A stretch of DNA of 64,000 nucleotides from Zanthoxylum bungeanum (GCA_019454045.1 SKCR01047761.1:1-64000); one strand, 5' to 3'; counted from the stretch's first letter, positions 23,504-34,734 are shown. A program made the numbers and translations. The notes: generated by a model not told the origin, from the letters alone.

Positions 23504-24640
23504 ACTTGTTCTTTTAGTGAGCCTTGTCCCTTCTCTAACCCAAACGGTATCTATGTTATCTTTTTAAGAGATAGATGGTGTTAACATGATATATGTATGC
23601 ATGAGGTGCATGAGATGCATGTGACATATATAACATACTAAATCAATTTGAAATTTTCAAACAAATCGGCCCGCTACCATTTTAGAATCTTTCGGGCTAA
23701 TTGTCATAGGAGTGAACCCATTCCAGTTTAAATGGCCCAACGAGTTCACATCTTATGACGAGAAGCCCAACTAAATCCAAATGATAATGTTCCGAACACA
23801 AGCACAAGGTGGCCCATCAACACTTAGACGCCTTTGGCCCAATAGTCATGGAATACGTCCTTGTCCCAGTTTAAATGGCCCAACAAGCCCATATCCCATG
23901 ACAAATGGTCCAAATGGATCCAAACGACGATGTTCCCAAACACAAGCATAGAAGAGAGATAATGCAAACATAACATAATAATTTTTATATAATGGCCCAT
24001 CAACATTTCAGAAGCCTTGGGCCTAATAGTCATACGATACGAACTTGCCCCAGTTTAAATGGCCCAGCAAGCCCACATTTTTGACAATAGTCCAACTGCA
24101 TCCAAATGAGGATGGTCCATAAGCACATTCTCAAGGAAATAATTGTTACTTTAACTATACAAACCGGTCTATGGGTGGATTTGCAAGAGTATGGACAAAG
24201 GCTCTCACCGGCGAAGGATAGCCCACAACTAGGTCTCCCCCCTCAAAGGTTCAAGTGACCAAGTGAGCGCATCCCTTTTTATACACTAAGGTACGTGCCA
24301 ATGAGCTATGGTGTGTGACGGACTGTCAAATGGATTTCCCGTTGTAGATTCCCCAGAGGGAAGGTGGAGCGAGGCTCACTTAAGTACCCAAAGCCTCTTA
24401 GGCTCTTATCGCTTGGTGTCAGGAATAAACAACGAGTCCTCCAAATTAGTCCATCACAAAGGCTACGAGTAGATGGCCATATAGGTGTCCTCACAGCTTT
24501 TCCTTCTAGAAAGGTAGTGAGTGAAGGAAGACACCAAACCATTACCTAGCCTCAAAGTGCCCTTGATTAAACCCCCACTTTATCCACTATAGACATGGCC
24601 AATTAAAACATAAATCCAAACATTACAAGACAATTCTCTA
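23504..24640 (-). other. Tat-E 5' leader with imperfect repeats
   Basis: Between PBS and gag there are about 1.1 kb without coding potential. It contains repeated 'cagtttaaatggccca' units (about 23726, 23868, 24051) with 'gcccac/gcccat' and 'catccaaatga' partners, spaced about 140-180 bp, matching the same set in the Tat-G leader. The position suggests RNA functions such as packaging. Confidence 0.7.
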
Positions 24641-24658
24641 TCCCCAGTGGAGTCGCCA
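24641..24658 (-). other. Tat-E primer-binding site
   Basis: The minus strand reads TGGCGACTCCACTGGGGA, three bases (GTC) from the 5' LTR end. It begins TGG, complementary to a tRNA CCA end. The same site lies at 36230-36247 in Tat-G. I cannot assign the tRNA with certainty without a search. Confidence 0.82.
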
Positions 24659-24661
24659 GAC

Positions 24662-24987
24662 TGTGGGAACACAGCTACCTGGGCGACGCTGTTCTAGGCT
24701 CGCGGCCTAGTTGGGAAGTACTAAATAACATGGAGTCGCCACCCGGTGTGAACCGGGACAAAGATTTAAGGCCGCACTCACCCCTCGCAAGGGAAGGCCT
24801 CAAACCGTTGGGTTCGGAATGGTCCCTTACTTATGTCACTTGTAATGAAAGGATTTATGTGATAATTTAATCAAGCTTAAGTAACACTTATTTCCAAGAG
24901 TATCATGCTTCTAAATTCTTATATGCGAAATAAAACTTATGCACACATTTCACATATATCTCACATCTAAAATTGCATGCTTAAAAA
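24662..24987 (-). repeat. Tat-E 5' LTR, truncated to 326 bp
   Basis: It is nearly identical to 13519-13847 (starting TGTGGGAACACAGC) and stops at 'attgcatgcttaaaaa', after which unrelated sequence begins. About 2.8 kb of the LTR and the right target duplication are missing. The high identity of the surviving part to the other LTR suggests a fairly recent insertion. Confidence 0.9.
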
Positions 24988-25433
24988 GGTTTGGAGATCG
25001 TTGGAGCTCGGTATGTGATTATCATCATTTTGGGGGTGTAAATGATAGAATTGGAAAGTTTTGGACATAATTGTAAATTTGCATAATTAAGAGGGTAAAA
25101 TTGTAAATTCTGCTAATTAGGGGTTAAATAGTAATGTTTACGAATTGTAGGACTATTTGAGCTTATTAGAAAAGTTTAGGGGCTAAAACGGAAATTTAGA
25201 AACTTTAGGGGTAAAATCGTAATTTTGGATAATTGAGGGACCTTATCGTAATTTTACATTTTTCAGATTCTTGGCGAGGATATAGATTTATTCAGAGCTT
25301 TTGCATGGATAGAGGTAAGTACACTCTGTGGTGATTCTCTTAACATTTGTTTGATGATTGATGGTTGTTGTGAGAGTTGGTATATATATTAATATATATT
25401 GGCATAATTATATATATATATATATATATATAT

Positions 25434-25486
<53 letters not shown>

Positions 25487-25955
25487 ACATTTGTGAGATA
25501 TTATATTGAGATATTAAAAGCATGATAATATGAAATCGTGATTGTTGAGATGAGATTGATTGGATTGGATGCGAGATGTGATTGTATTGGATGATGTGTG
25601 TTGTTGTGTTATGCAGCCGGGTTTTGTATAATAGTGGTCGGATTTGAGATGATGTGATGATACATCAGATGGTATGAGATGATATAAAACCTTGGGAGTT
25701 GTGATGAGATACTCTCCCATTGTTTTTATTGATTTGGGGGTATACGGGGACTCCCCCTTGGTTATATTTCACTCACATTTTGCGAGTTGATATGGTTGGA
25801 AACCTTGGGAGTTGTGATGAGGTACTCTCCCATTGGTTTCAATCCTCTGTTATACTAAACCCGGATTAGCAACCATGTTTGATGGATGTTTGTATTGTTG
25901 TGGGATGATTGTTTGAGATGATATTATAATATATGCTATTTTCATATATTATATC

Positions 25956-25995
<40 letters not shown>

Positions 25996-26362
25996 CCTTA
26001 TTTTGTTGGTGAGGTCTTGTTGAGAGAATGAGTGTTTACTTGCTGAGCTTTTTAAGCTCATTCCCCTCTTCCCCCAAACATTTCAGGTAGTTCGCGAGAA
26101 TAGCAGGAGCAGTACCAGATTGGGATCCACGTGCCACAGTTGTATTTTCGGGTTGGTCTAGACATTCGAGTCGTCATTTTCATTTTTTTTTAAGTCTTGT
26201 GTTGTAAACCATAAAGGTTGTGTGTACTTTATGAGATTGTAATTTGTGATGTATTATTTGTGTGTTTTAAATTGGTTGATTTGGCATATAGAGTGCTCGA
26301 GCTGAAGTTGATCGCAGACCTCTTTCTAGGGTTGGGCCCGCCCTAGGGAGGGGGTCGTGACA
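24988..26362 (+). repeat. LTR fragment of a gypsy (chromovirus/Tekay-like) element
   Basis: The segment has recurrent 'aggggtaaaatcgtaattt'-like phrases (25080-25255), a 'tttgctgagctttttaagctcattcccctc'-type region (26040-26075) and a terminus GGGGGTCGTGACA at 26362. Such phrases and such an end are, from memory of the family, typical of Tekay-type LTRs. No PBS follows the end, so it is a solo or 3' LTR with its start missing. It contains (AT)n runs at 25381-25484 and 25966-25993. Confidence 0.55.
25381..25484. repeat. (AT)n microsatellite
   Basis: An almost pure TA run of about 100 bp, interrupted by 'ggcataat' and 'ttgata'. A second one lies at 25966-25993. Confidence 0.95.
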
Positions 26363-27040
26363 TTTAGTGTCGAAAAATATTGACGCTAAAAGAAACCATT
26401 TTGATGTCAAAGGTTATTAGCGTCGGAAATTTTCGACGCTGAAATATGGACGAGAAAGACATTTAGCGTCGAAATAAAAAATTTCGACGCTAAAGTATAA
26501 CATTTTGCATCAAAAAAGTTTCGATGAGAAATTATAATTTTCGATGCTAAATCACGTATTTAGCCATGAATATTTTCGACGCCAAATATTTTTGTAATTA
26601 ATATAATATAAAAATATATATATTATTTTATTACTTTTAGTGTCGAATATTTCGACGCTAAAGACTAAAGAGTATACGAAAATTATTATAACAAATTGAC
26701 ATTACAAATTAATTTCAAACTAATTTCATTACAAAAGTAATTAAATTTTTAGAAAACAAAAGAGCATTATTACCAATTTGTTATTAAAAAATTATAACAA
26801 TGATATTTTTATTGATATAAAAATAAAATTTCAAAATTTATCACAACAAAAATATATAAAATAATAAAGGTGGAAAATGATAAAATATAATTTTCAATTT
26901 ATTTTCTCCATCTTTACTTTCATATTCTTCATCTTCACTTTCATTTTTTTTTTCATTTTCTTCACTATCTTCATTTTCATCATTTCTTCATCTTCATATT
27001 CTTCTACAAATATATATATATATATATAATATATATATAA

Positions 27041-27071
<31 letters not shown>

Positions 27072-28378
27072 ATTGTCTGTGCATACGGCACGGTGTTATA
27101 GAATTTACAGAGAGATTAAGATTCTGTTATTTAATTTGTTTGTTAATTTTCAGAGATATTCTATAATGAAATGGTTTTATTTTTTAATTAAATGATTTTA
27201 TTCTTTAATTTATTTGGTAGTTTTCATTTTCCATTTTTATAGAGATTTTATAATTAAAAGATTTTTTATCAGCCATTAGATTATAATGAATTTTCCTGAG
27301 CCGCCAATTAAGCCATATAAAGATAACATTTGGATACATTATCTCTCTTAATCTTAACCATTTGTTGTCTTATCTTTCCCCTACACCATTGTGTTTTATA
27401 ATAAAGATTGGATGTTAATATAAAATACAAAAATCAAATAAAACACTTAATAAAAAAAGAATTTTAGAGAGGAAATAAGAATATGAGAGGAAAAAAAATT
27501 AGAATAGGAGAAATGAAAGAGCAAATGAATTTATTGGAAAAAATAACATTTAGCGACGAATTGATCTTTCATCACTAAAGATTCCCAAATAGCGGGAATT
27601 ATTTCCGCCAAAATTTTGATCTTTAGCATCGAAATTTTTGACTTTAAGTGTCGAAAATTCGTCAATAAATGTAAAAAATGTAAATCTAATCTAAGTAGAC
27701 GATAAATTCAAATTTTAGAAAGGGAATTCGAAAAATTTAAATTTATCCTTTAGCATCGAAATATTTGACTTTTAACGTCGAAAATTCGTCGCTAAATGTA
27801 AAAAAATTAAATCTAATCTAATTAGGCGATAAATTCAAATTTTAGAAAGTGGAAATTTGAAAAATTTAAATTTACCCTTTAGTTTCGAAATATTTGACTT
27901 TTAGCGTCAAACATTCGTCGTTAAATTTAAAAAATTTAAATCTAATTTTATTAGGAGATAAATTCAAATTTTAGAAGGCGGGAGTTAGTAAAATTTAAAT
28001 TAATCTTTAACGTCGAAATTAAATAATTTTTGAACACTAAAGGGGCAACCATTTAGTGTCAAACGACTATTTCGACCCTAAAGGTGCAATCTTTTAGCGT
28101 CGAATCGAATTTCGACGCTAAAGGGTAGAACATTTGGTGTCAAATTTTAATTTCGAAGCTAAAGGTTAGAACATTTAGCGTGGAACAACTATTTCGACGC
28201 TAAAGGTGCAACCTTTTAGCATCGAATCAAATTTCGACGCTAAAGGGTTGACCCTTTAACGTCCAAATTGATTTTCGACGCTAAAGGAATACCTTTTAGC
28301 GTTGAAAATTTAAATTCGACGCTAAATGATTTATTAGCGTAAAAAAATTTGACGCTAAAGGTCCATTTTCTTGTAGTG
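26363..28378. mobile_element. CACTA (En/Spm-type) DNA transposon remnant
   Basis: The right terminus reads TTTTCTTGTAGTG, the reverse complement of CACTACAAGAAAA, a classic CACTA end. Its inner side carries many copies of short inverted units, 'tttagcgtcgaa' with 'ttcgacgctaaa', in both orientations (26370-26660 and 27550-28360), the subterminal repeats bound by the transposase in this superfamily. The centre is AT-rich with an (AT)n run at 27008-27071. No transposase can be read. The left terminus is missing; the copy starts abruptly after the LTR end at 26362. Confidence 0.85.
28366..28378 (-). repeat. CACTA terminal inverted repeat
   Basis: TTTTCTTGTAGTG. The following three bases are TCA, the expected size of a CACTA target duplication, but the left partner is lost. 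Confidence 0.85.
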
Positions 28379-28887
28379 TCAGCATGTACCTAGGAGATGC
28401 CATTGATGACAGTTTGCATCAAATAATATAATGGTTGTTGATTTGCTCAGTTGATCGAGTTCTAGAATTTATGGCGAAATTAGAAAATCAAATGAAGTAA
28501 ATTAACTAATGAAGAGAGCGAATACCTGAAAAGAAGAAGCTTTCAAAGGTCTTGAGAGCATTCCCGCTAACAACGAACTCCATCATTTTGTTTGGCTCCT
28601 CTTCCACTTCATCGTTTTGTTTGGCTCTCCCGTCACTCGTGGTTGTTGGTTTTTTTTATTTAATAAAATATGAACAAATGATTTTTTATTCAATAAACCA
28701 GATAATGACAGAGAAATTGAATGAGTTGAGTAGTCGTGATTGGATTAAACTGAAGCTTTTATGAGGAATGCTGAAAAATGATTTTGATTCAACAAACCAG
28801 ATAACGGAAGAGAAATTGAATGAGCTGAGCAGCCGTTATTGGATTAAACTAAAGCTTTTATAAGGAGTACCAATACAGTCACAAAAT
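28379..28887. other. Older sequence between CACTA and Copia-III, with one exon-like stretch
   Basis: This 509-bp segment belongs to neither transposon. Two similar segments, 'cagataatgacagagaaattgaatgagttgag' near 28700 and 'cagataacggaagagaaattgaatgagctgag' near 28798, form a direct repeat of about 100 bp. On the minus strand at 28583-28526 a short open stretch starts MEFVVSGNALKTF and ends at a GT donor-like site. It may be a host gene remnant. Confidence 0.45.
28526..28583 (-). pseudogene. Possible first-exon fragment of a host gene (RAD9-like?)
   Basis: From the ATG at 28583 the minus strand reads MEFVVSGNALKTF then ESFFFS, followed by TCAG/GTATTC, which could be a splice donor. The first 13 residues resemble what I recall of the N-terminus of plant RAD9 checkpoint-clamp proteins, but the match is short and breaks off after KTF. 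'ttcttcttttcag' also looks like an intron 3' end. The continuation in the gene direction is the CACTA element. I treat it as a weak hint only. Confidence 0.2.
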
Positions 28888-29206
28888 TGTTGACTCCAAG
28901 TTCCAGCTGCAAATGCATGCACGACAGCATGCAAATGCATAATAGCTGCAAGTTTGAAAGTTGGATGCTTTTGCCAACGGCCAAAAACGTGTGGCACTGT
29001 AGCACACATTTTTGGCAGTATAAAATGAGCCCCATAGTCATTTTCAATTCATCCCAAAAACTAGAGAGTGGGTTATATAGAGAGTAAAGAGTGTTTAAGA
29101 GATTTTTTGTAAAGCTTTGGTTTAAGCTTTGTAATTCTTTTATTTGTGTAATAAAGAAGAGTTTTCCTCTCATTTCTCCTTTGTAGTGATTGTTTATATC
29201 ACAACA
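28888..29206 (+). repeat. Copia-III 5' LTR (319 bp)
   Basis: It starts TGTTGACTCC and ends TATCACAACA, so the ends are inverted (TGTTG/CAACA). It is followed two bases later by the PBS. TATAAAAT lies at 29019, and an 'aataaag' signal at 29149 could serve as polyadenylation signal in R. Confidence 0.85.
29019..29026 (+). promoter_or_regulatory. TATA box of the Copia-III LTR
   Basis: TATAAAAT lies 131 bp into the LTR, preceded by a GC-richer region with repeated 'gcaaatgcat' words (28911, 28930) that could be enhancer repeats. Confidence 0.6.
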
Positions 29207-29208
29207 AG

Positions 29209-29221
29209 TGGTATCAGGAGC
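29209..29221 (+). other. Copia-III primer-binding site
   Basis: TGGTATCAGGAGC starts two bases after the LTR, the initiator-Met tRNA site with the GG variant seen in Tnt1-like elements. Confidence 0.88.
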
Positions 29222-29792
29222 TAAGGTTACATTGAGGGATCCCGAAACTCAGAAACAGAGCTTCGGTTCAGAAAACCGGTTCCGACGAAAGTTGTCAAAA
29301 ATCGATTTTGAGCATACCATTGGGTTTTCACGATGAGACGAGCACTGTGTTATTTTCCGGCGATCGAACGAAGGTCCAGCAAAGTCTCACGCGTCGCACG
29401 TGCCAAACAGAGGCTGTCTCATGCGCTCCCACGCGCTACTGAAGATTGAAGACGCTTAGTCAGCTGCCACAATCATCGCCCAGTCAGCGCCACATCAGCC
29501 TTCACGCACAGTCAGCAGCCCAGTCAGCCGCCATATGTCATCCAGTCAGCTGCCACATGTCTGCCACGTCAACAAAATTTTTGATAAATTTCAGAAAGAT
29601 CCCTATACTTTCCAGAATGTACATTTTGGCCCCTAAACTTTTAGAAATTGCACTTTGACCCCAGTAACTTCTGAAAATTTTCATTTTGGTCCCTATGTCG
29701 GATTTTGACAAACGAAGTGTCATTTCCACCATTTTCGACCATTCCAGTCGCAACGATGAGCTCCATTTTTTGAAATTCTGCTTTGAATTTTT
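29222..29792 (+). other. Copia-III 5' leader
   Basis: The 571 bp between PBS and gag have no convincing coding frame. They hold repeated 'cagtcagc(t/c)gccac' words (29459-29540), a small imperfect array, and 'ttttggcccctaaacttttag'/'ttttggtccctatg' phrases. Confidence 0.65.
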
Positions 29793-30420
29793 ATGATGGA
29801 TGGGGGCAACGGAAAAATGATTTTGTTAACAAGCACTAATTATATCACATGAAGAGGAAGGATGAAAGGCCTTCTATATGTGAATGACTATGATGGATCG
29901 GTCTTTCTAAAGCGAAAACCATAAGCAATGTCCGATGAAAAGTGGAATAATCTTCACCAGAAAACATGTAGTAATATTCATCAGTGGATCAACGATAGTA
30001 TAGTGAACCATGTTATTGAAGATACTAATGCACGTGTCTTATGGAGAAAGATGGATGAGCTTTTTCGAGCAAAGACATGCAACAACAAGCTTTTTCGAGC
30101 AAAGATATGCAACAACAAGCTGTACTACATCAAGAAGATGATGGGGTTGAAATACGATGAAGGTATAGCTGTGGCGGACCATATCAATAATTTCCTCGGC
30201 ACCATGAAAGACTTATCTAGATTGGGCATAGACTTCGGTGATGAGGTAAATGGCTTAATACTCCTAAATAAGTTACCAGAATATTAGGAAACGTTTAGAT
30301 CCACGGTGATGAATTCAGCCTCAGATGGGAGAGTCTCACAGGAGATGGCAAAAATCAGAATCTTCGAGGAAGAAAGGGATGATAATGCAAAGGACAACAT
30401 CAGCCTCAACCTCATAAGCT
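29793..30420 (+). pseudogene. Copia-III gag, broken
   Basis: From the ATG at 29793 the frame runs with a TGA at 29850 and a TAA at 29925, then an open run of 119 residues: QKTCSNIHQWINDSIVNHV, DTNARVLWRKMDELF and DHINNFLGTMKDLSRLG, the UBN2-type copia Gag. A stop follows at LPEY (30285), then GRVSQEMAKIRIFEEERDD continues in the same frame. A 30-bp tandem duplication at 30059-30118 repeats LFRAKTCNNK, probably a later mutation. Gag forms the particle; this copy cannot. Confidence 0.87.
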
Positions 30421-30902
30421 TTAGTGACTGAGAAGAACAACAAAAAAGGAAGGAGTAAAAGCCGAGGCCCAGGTGGATCTGACAAGAACCGAGGTAAAAT
30501 AAGAACAAGAGATATAGAATGCTACAATTGTAAAAAGAAAGGTCAAATGAAGATGGATTGCTACAAATTGAAGAACGAACAGTCCAGAGACAACAACAGA
30601 AGGGATAGTGACTCTAATCAAGAAAGAGTTGCTACTGCCACCACTGAAAAAAACTCCAAAGAATTCCTCATTATCTACAAGGAAAATATTATGAATCTTG
30701 CCAGCCACGAGACCAGTTGGGTGATAGATAGTGGCGCCTCCATGCACGCCACATCTCACAGAGACTTCTTTTCATCTTACACACCATATGACTACGGTGC
30801 TGTAAGGATGGGGAATGACAGTCAGTCCAAAGCCGTCGGTATTGGAGACATCTGCCTTGAAACAGACAACAGGACAAGGCTAGTGTTGAAGGGAGTCAAT
30901 CA
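30421..30902 (+). pseudogene. Copia-III nucleocapsid and protease, cut by Copia-IIB
   Basis: The knuckle reads CYNCKKKGQMKMDC: the His of CX2CX4HX4C is replaced by Gln, so it would not bind zinc normally. The protease follows with WVIDSGASMHAT, the DSG active site intact, then AVRMGNDSQSKAVGIGDI and LVLKGVNHV. The frame ends where the LTR of Copia-IIB begins at 30903. The five bases before it (AATCA) are the left half of the expected IIB duplication. Confidence 0.88.
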
Positions 30903-30978
30903 TGTTGGGTTTTCTAGGTCAAACCAAGATCTAATTAAGCGATAAAAATGTGAATACAACAAAGTTAAGTTACGGAAA
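30903..30978 (-). repeat. Copia-IIB 3' LTR, terminal 76 bp
   Basis: On the minus strand this reads TTTCCGTAACTT and ends in GAAAACCCAACA, the LTR end. It continues the other piece at 54231 once Copia-IIA and one GGAAA duplication are removed. Compare Copia-IIC 59541-59616. Confidence 0.85.
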
Positions 30979-32779
30979 TGTTGGACAATTATGACCCATA
31001 GCATCACTATTTGTACAGATCATTGTGTTGTTGTATAAATTAACTATGTGACAAAGGAAATTGCCTTTTTATCATTTGTAAATGATAAAATGTCAATATG
31101 ATTAGTTCCGGATTGAGATGATATGAGACAGTATCAATCCATAAAGGTTTAATCATTAAATATCCCTAGTCAGAGTATTGTCGAGATTGGACATCGATAA
31201 TGCGTAAAAGACTAGTATTACACTTGTGCGCGTTGTGGGAGCATAACGGCATAGTTCTCATATATTTGGGTATAGGATACTCATGCAAGTTTAATAGGAG
31301 GTTGTGTTTACCGATGGTAGGGAAACAGCTTCGCTCTGGATAGACCCCTCGGAATTCCATTGGTAGTATGATTATATGTCTATGGAAGTCCGACTCAAGG
31401 TAGGTAAATTTGGTCTTAACCTGAGACTTGCACCGCTAATACTTGCGACAATCAATATACTTTGGTTTTGGTCGTTCAGGGCTTTAACAGGTTCTATGTA
31501 CGCCTCTTCTGGGTATATTGAGAATCGTAGTGTATTGGGTGTGATGTCAAGACGGAAGTATCACTCCAGTCATAGTGGAGATGATGATCACGTAAGATAC
31601 AGAACTGGTGCTCTTTTGTACTGCAGTCATCGGGATAATATGACTAGGTCATGATTATCCGATTATAGAGACTAGTTACCAGAGATCCGATATATGCTTC
31701 ATACGGGGCAGACACAATTCCAGCCCCAGGCCTTGCACGTGACATCCGATACTGGATCGAAATACGCAATACTATGTATACTACGCCTGATATAGATCAC
31801 ATATTTCTTTAAGAATATTTCTGGAGAATTGGGTAGGCACGGTGTTTTGCTAGAAGCCAACCATGTCTAGTAAATCGGTAAAAACGTAGTACTAGGTACG
31901 TACGTGTTCGATAGTCCGATGACCGGATTTACTGCCAACATATCCCGGGGGATCTCATGGGTCGCTTCCCGAAGATTCACCGATGACGTATGACTCGCAC
32001 TTTATTAATCTCGGATTAATTAAAGAGAGAGAAAATTAATATGGGATTAATTACGGATATTTTGTCTGGGATAAAATACTATTTAAAGGGAGAGAACGAT
32101 TAATTTGGAATTAATCGATAAAATAATATATTCGATATATTATTCCAAATTGGATTTCGTCGCGGAATTAAAATTATATTTTAATTCAGGCGAACGAGTT
32201 AATTTAGAATTAATTCGTTAGCGACGTGAATAGTAATTTTACTAGGCAAAATTATTTAATTAAATTTGATTTAATTACGTCGTAACGAAAATTCGTTAAT
32301 TCGGAATTAGCGAACCCGAGCCCGGGAGTGTTTGCGGGCCCACTCGCATTTCGAATTCAAGTGTGTCCCACAAGTCACATCAAGCGTCAAATCATTAGTC
32401 ATTCAATTGATAGATGTCTTGTCACTTTGAGTGAAGTGATGTCTAGTCACTTTTGAGTGATTGATGGTTGGGTTGGATGGCTTAATTGCCTTACCTTTTT
32501 GACTTTGGAAATTCAAAATGTGGTATATCTTTTATTGATTTTGGAAATCAAAACCAACTAACACATTTTCTTCTTCTCTCTCCACTCTCTCGGCCTTGGG
32601 CCATTTTCTTCTTCAAAAATTCTCCAAAGCCGAGAACAAGATGAAGCTTTAAGGAAGGATTGCGGCAAATTTTTTCGAGTGCTAGCACACATTAGGAGTC
32701 ATTCGAAGGTGATAGGGAAACCACATGTGGGCATGGAATGCACACCCAAGCTTGGAGCTTGGCCGAGCAAATGGAGCAC
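30979..32779 (+). repeat. Copia-IIA 5' LTR, first part
   Basis: It aligns with 52226-54053 of the 3' LTR. A deletion of about 19 bp relative to the 3' LTR lies near 31080 ('attagattaccaagatgt' missing). The LTR is interrupted at 32779 by Tat-G and resumes at 43737. Confidence 0.9.
32775..32779. repeat. Target-site duplication of Tat-G, left copy (AGCAC)
   Basis: AGCAC equals 43732-43736. One extra T at 32780 stands between it and the LTR start TGTAGG. The uninterrupted site is at 54049-54053. Confidence 0.85.
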
Positions 32780-33511
32780 TTGTAGGCATTGCATTTTTGC
32801 ATGTGAAACCCGATGATGAGCCTCATTTGGAGGCACTATCTTTAAGTCGCGGAAATCGCGGGAAACGGACGTCGGAAGGGATAGTCAAGAATTGACGGTT
32901 TTGTCGGATTTAGTTCACGTGTTTAGCTTCGGGTTCGCTGTTGGATCTCCGTTTAAAAAACTTAACCTTAGCCCAAGCCCATTAAATCACATCCAAAGAA
33001 ATAATTAATATATGTCACAAACAAATAATAATTAAACATTTAAAATATATGTCACAAATTAAATTTAAATTAAATATAAGTAAATTAAAACCAATTAAAT
33101 TCACAAATAAATTAATTAACTCACAATTAAACTAAATTGAAATTAAATAACTAATTAAATTAAATGTTAAATCTAAAAATCACAAACCAATTAAATTAAT
33201 TAAATTAAATTAATTAAATAATTCCAATTAAAATTAATAAACAAATTAAATATTAATTAAACAATATACAAATTAAATAGAATAATTAATAAAATCAAAT
33301 ACCAAGATTAAATAATTCACTTCCAAATTAAAATCAATCAAAATAATTTAATTCCTAATTTAATAAATCACTCACCTAATTAAACAAATCAATCACCTAA
33401 ATTAAAGATATTATCACCTAAAATACACAATTCCATTACCTAAAATAATAAACCTAATACTTGATTTTACTTCCTAATTAAGCCATGCAAACCCTAATTG
33501 ATTCCCCTCAC

Positions 33512-33518
33512 TATAAAA
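33512..33518 (+). promoter_or_regulatory. TATA box of the Tat-G 5' LTR
   Basis: TATAAAA follows 'attcccctcac' and precedes 'cacacactaaaccaacaccctagagg'. The same box occurs in the 3' LTR at 41030-41036. The AT-to-CA composition switch just downstream is consistent with a U3/R border. Confidence 0.65.
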
Positions 33519-34734
33519 CACACACTAAACCAACACCCTAGAGGACTCTACACACGGCAGTGACCAAAAAAGCAAACAAAAACCCTAGATTCATCACCCT
33601 CATCTTCCTCTCATTCACGAAAAAATACAAAGAGAAAATAAACCCTAATTACCACTAGCCAGATGCCATGAACCACCAGCCTTCATTCCTCACTCACGAA
33701 AACAAGAAATAATCTACTCATTCAACAGCCCCTCATACTCCATTGACGTTAAAAACCAATAAGCACCCACAAGCCTTACGCCCAGCTCACCCTCACAAAC
33801 AAGCAACAAACGGAACCCCATCACACATTGCCCCTAACAATTCACGCCACACTGCCACCTGCCCTTAAGCTTCACGTTCATCAGCCACTGCCAGCCCTTC
33901 ACGCCTCACGCATAGCCACGCCACACTCCACTGCAGCCCCCTTCACCTCACGCATACCTCGCCTGACCAACACCAAAACACGTTCACAGCTAGCCACACA
34001 AACCCTGCGCGCATCCCCCACTCACTAACCCTCTGAAGCAGCCGCTTATTACCTCACAAATAGACTAAAAACTGCCCAGAAAAACGCCCAGAAAACTGTC
34101 CAAAAAACTGCACACAAATCAGTCCCTAAACACCCAAAACTACCCTAAAACAGTCCCCAAAAATACCCCAAAAACAGTAGCCTAAAACCACACAAAACAG
34201 TAGCCTAAATAACAACCAAACAGTAACCAGAAACTGCAGTCCAAAACAGCAGGAAACGGAGCAAAAACAGCAAGCAAAACAGAAAAATGGCGAGTTAAGT
34301 TAGACGTTAAACAAGTGAACCAGAAAAGTTGCGGAGTGATAGCCCTTCCGACGGTTGTAAACGCGAGTCCGGAAGACGACTTAAAAGGTTAGACCTGAGG
34401 GTACCTTTCACACTTGTTTTCTTTTTATTATTTATTCGATTTTTATTGATTCTTTTAATTGTGTTTTAAATTATTTATTGAATATTGTTTGCATGTGATG
34501 TGTGTTGTGGCCATTGATTAAAACGGAAAATATATCGTCTCTCGTCGGTATATAGGATGGAAACCCAGACGTAAATTCCGTAGCCGATTCCGAATGGACG
34601 GTAGTACGGTCTGTACTTGGGATACACTCCACGTACCACTTGAGTAAACGGCGCATCTTTCGCTTTATGTTATTTTGATTATTCGCACTTTATTATTCCC
34701 TTTTAATTTCCGCATGTTATTTATTTATGTTATG

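Larger units (their letters stand above)
13519..24987 (-). mobile_element. Tat-E: Ty3/gypsy retrotransposon of the Tat lineage
   Basis: A 3.16-kb 3' LTR (13519-16681), PPT, integrase, archaeal-type RNase H, RNase H/RT, protease, gag, leader, PBS and a truncated 5' LTR (24662-24987) follow in this order on the minus strand. RT before integrase is the Ty3/gypsy order. A second RNase H after the RT-associated one, long LTRs, a long 3' untranslated region with tandem repeats and a Gag with a CxFH-type knuckle together point to the Tat group (Ogre, Retand and relatives). It has a few point stops and shifts, far fewer than Copia-IIA. The bases before its left LTR are CTACC, but the partner duplication is lost with the right end. 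Confidence 0.9.
28888..30902 (+). mobile_element. Copia-III: 5' part of a Tnt1-type copia element
   Basis: A short LTR (28888-29206), a PBS of the TGGTATCAGGAGC type and a gag followed by a zinc-knuckle/protease region are in order on the plus strand. The element stops at 30902, where Copia-IIB is inserted; integrase, RT and the 3' LTR must lie beyond the right window edge, past Copia-IIB. It is the oldest host in the nest. Its frame has at least four stops. Confidence 0.88.

Noticed and set aside
33828..34028. 66-codon Pro/His/Thr-rich frame in the Tat-G LTR
   Set aside because: The CA-rich composition of the LTR explains it; the 3' LTR copy does not keep the same open frame because of small indels.
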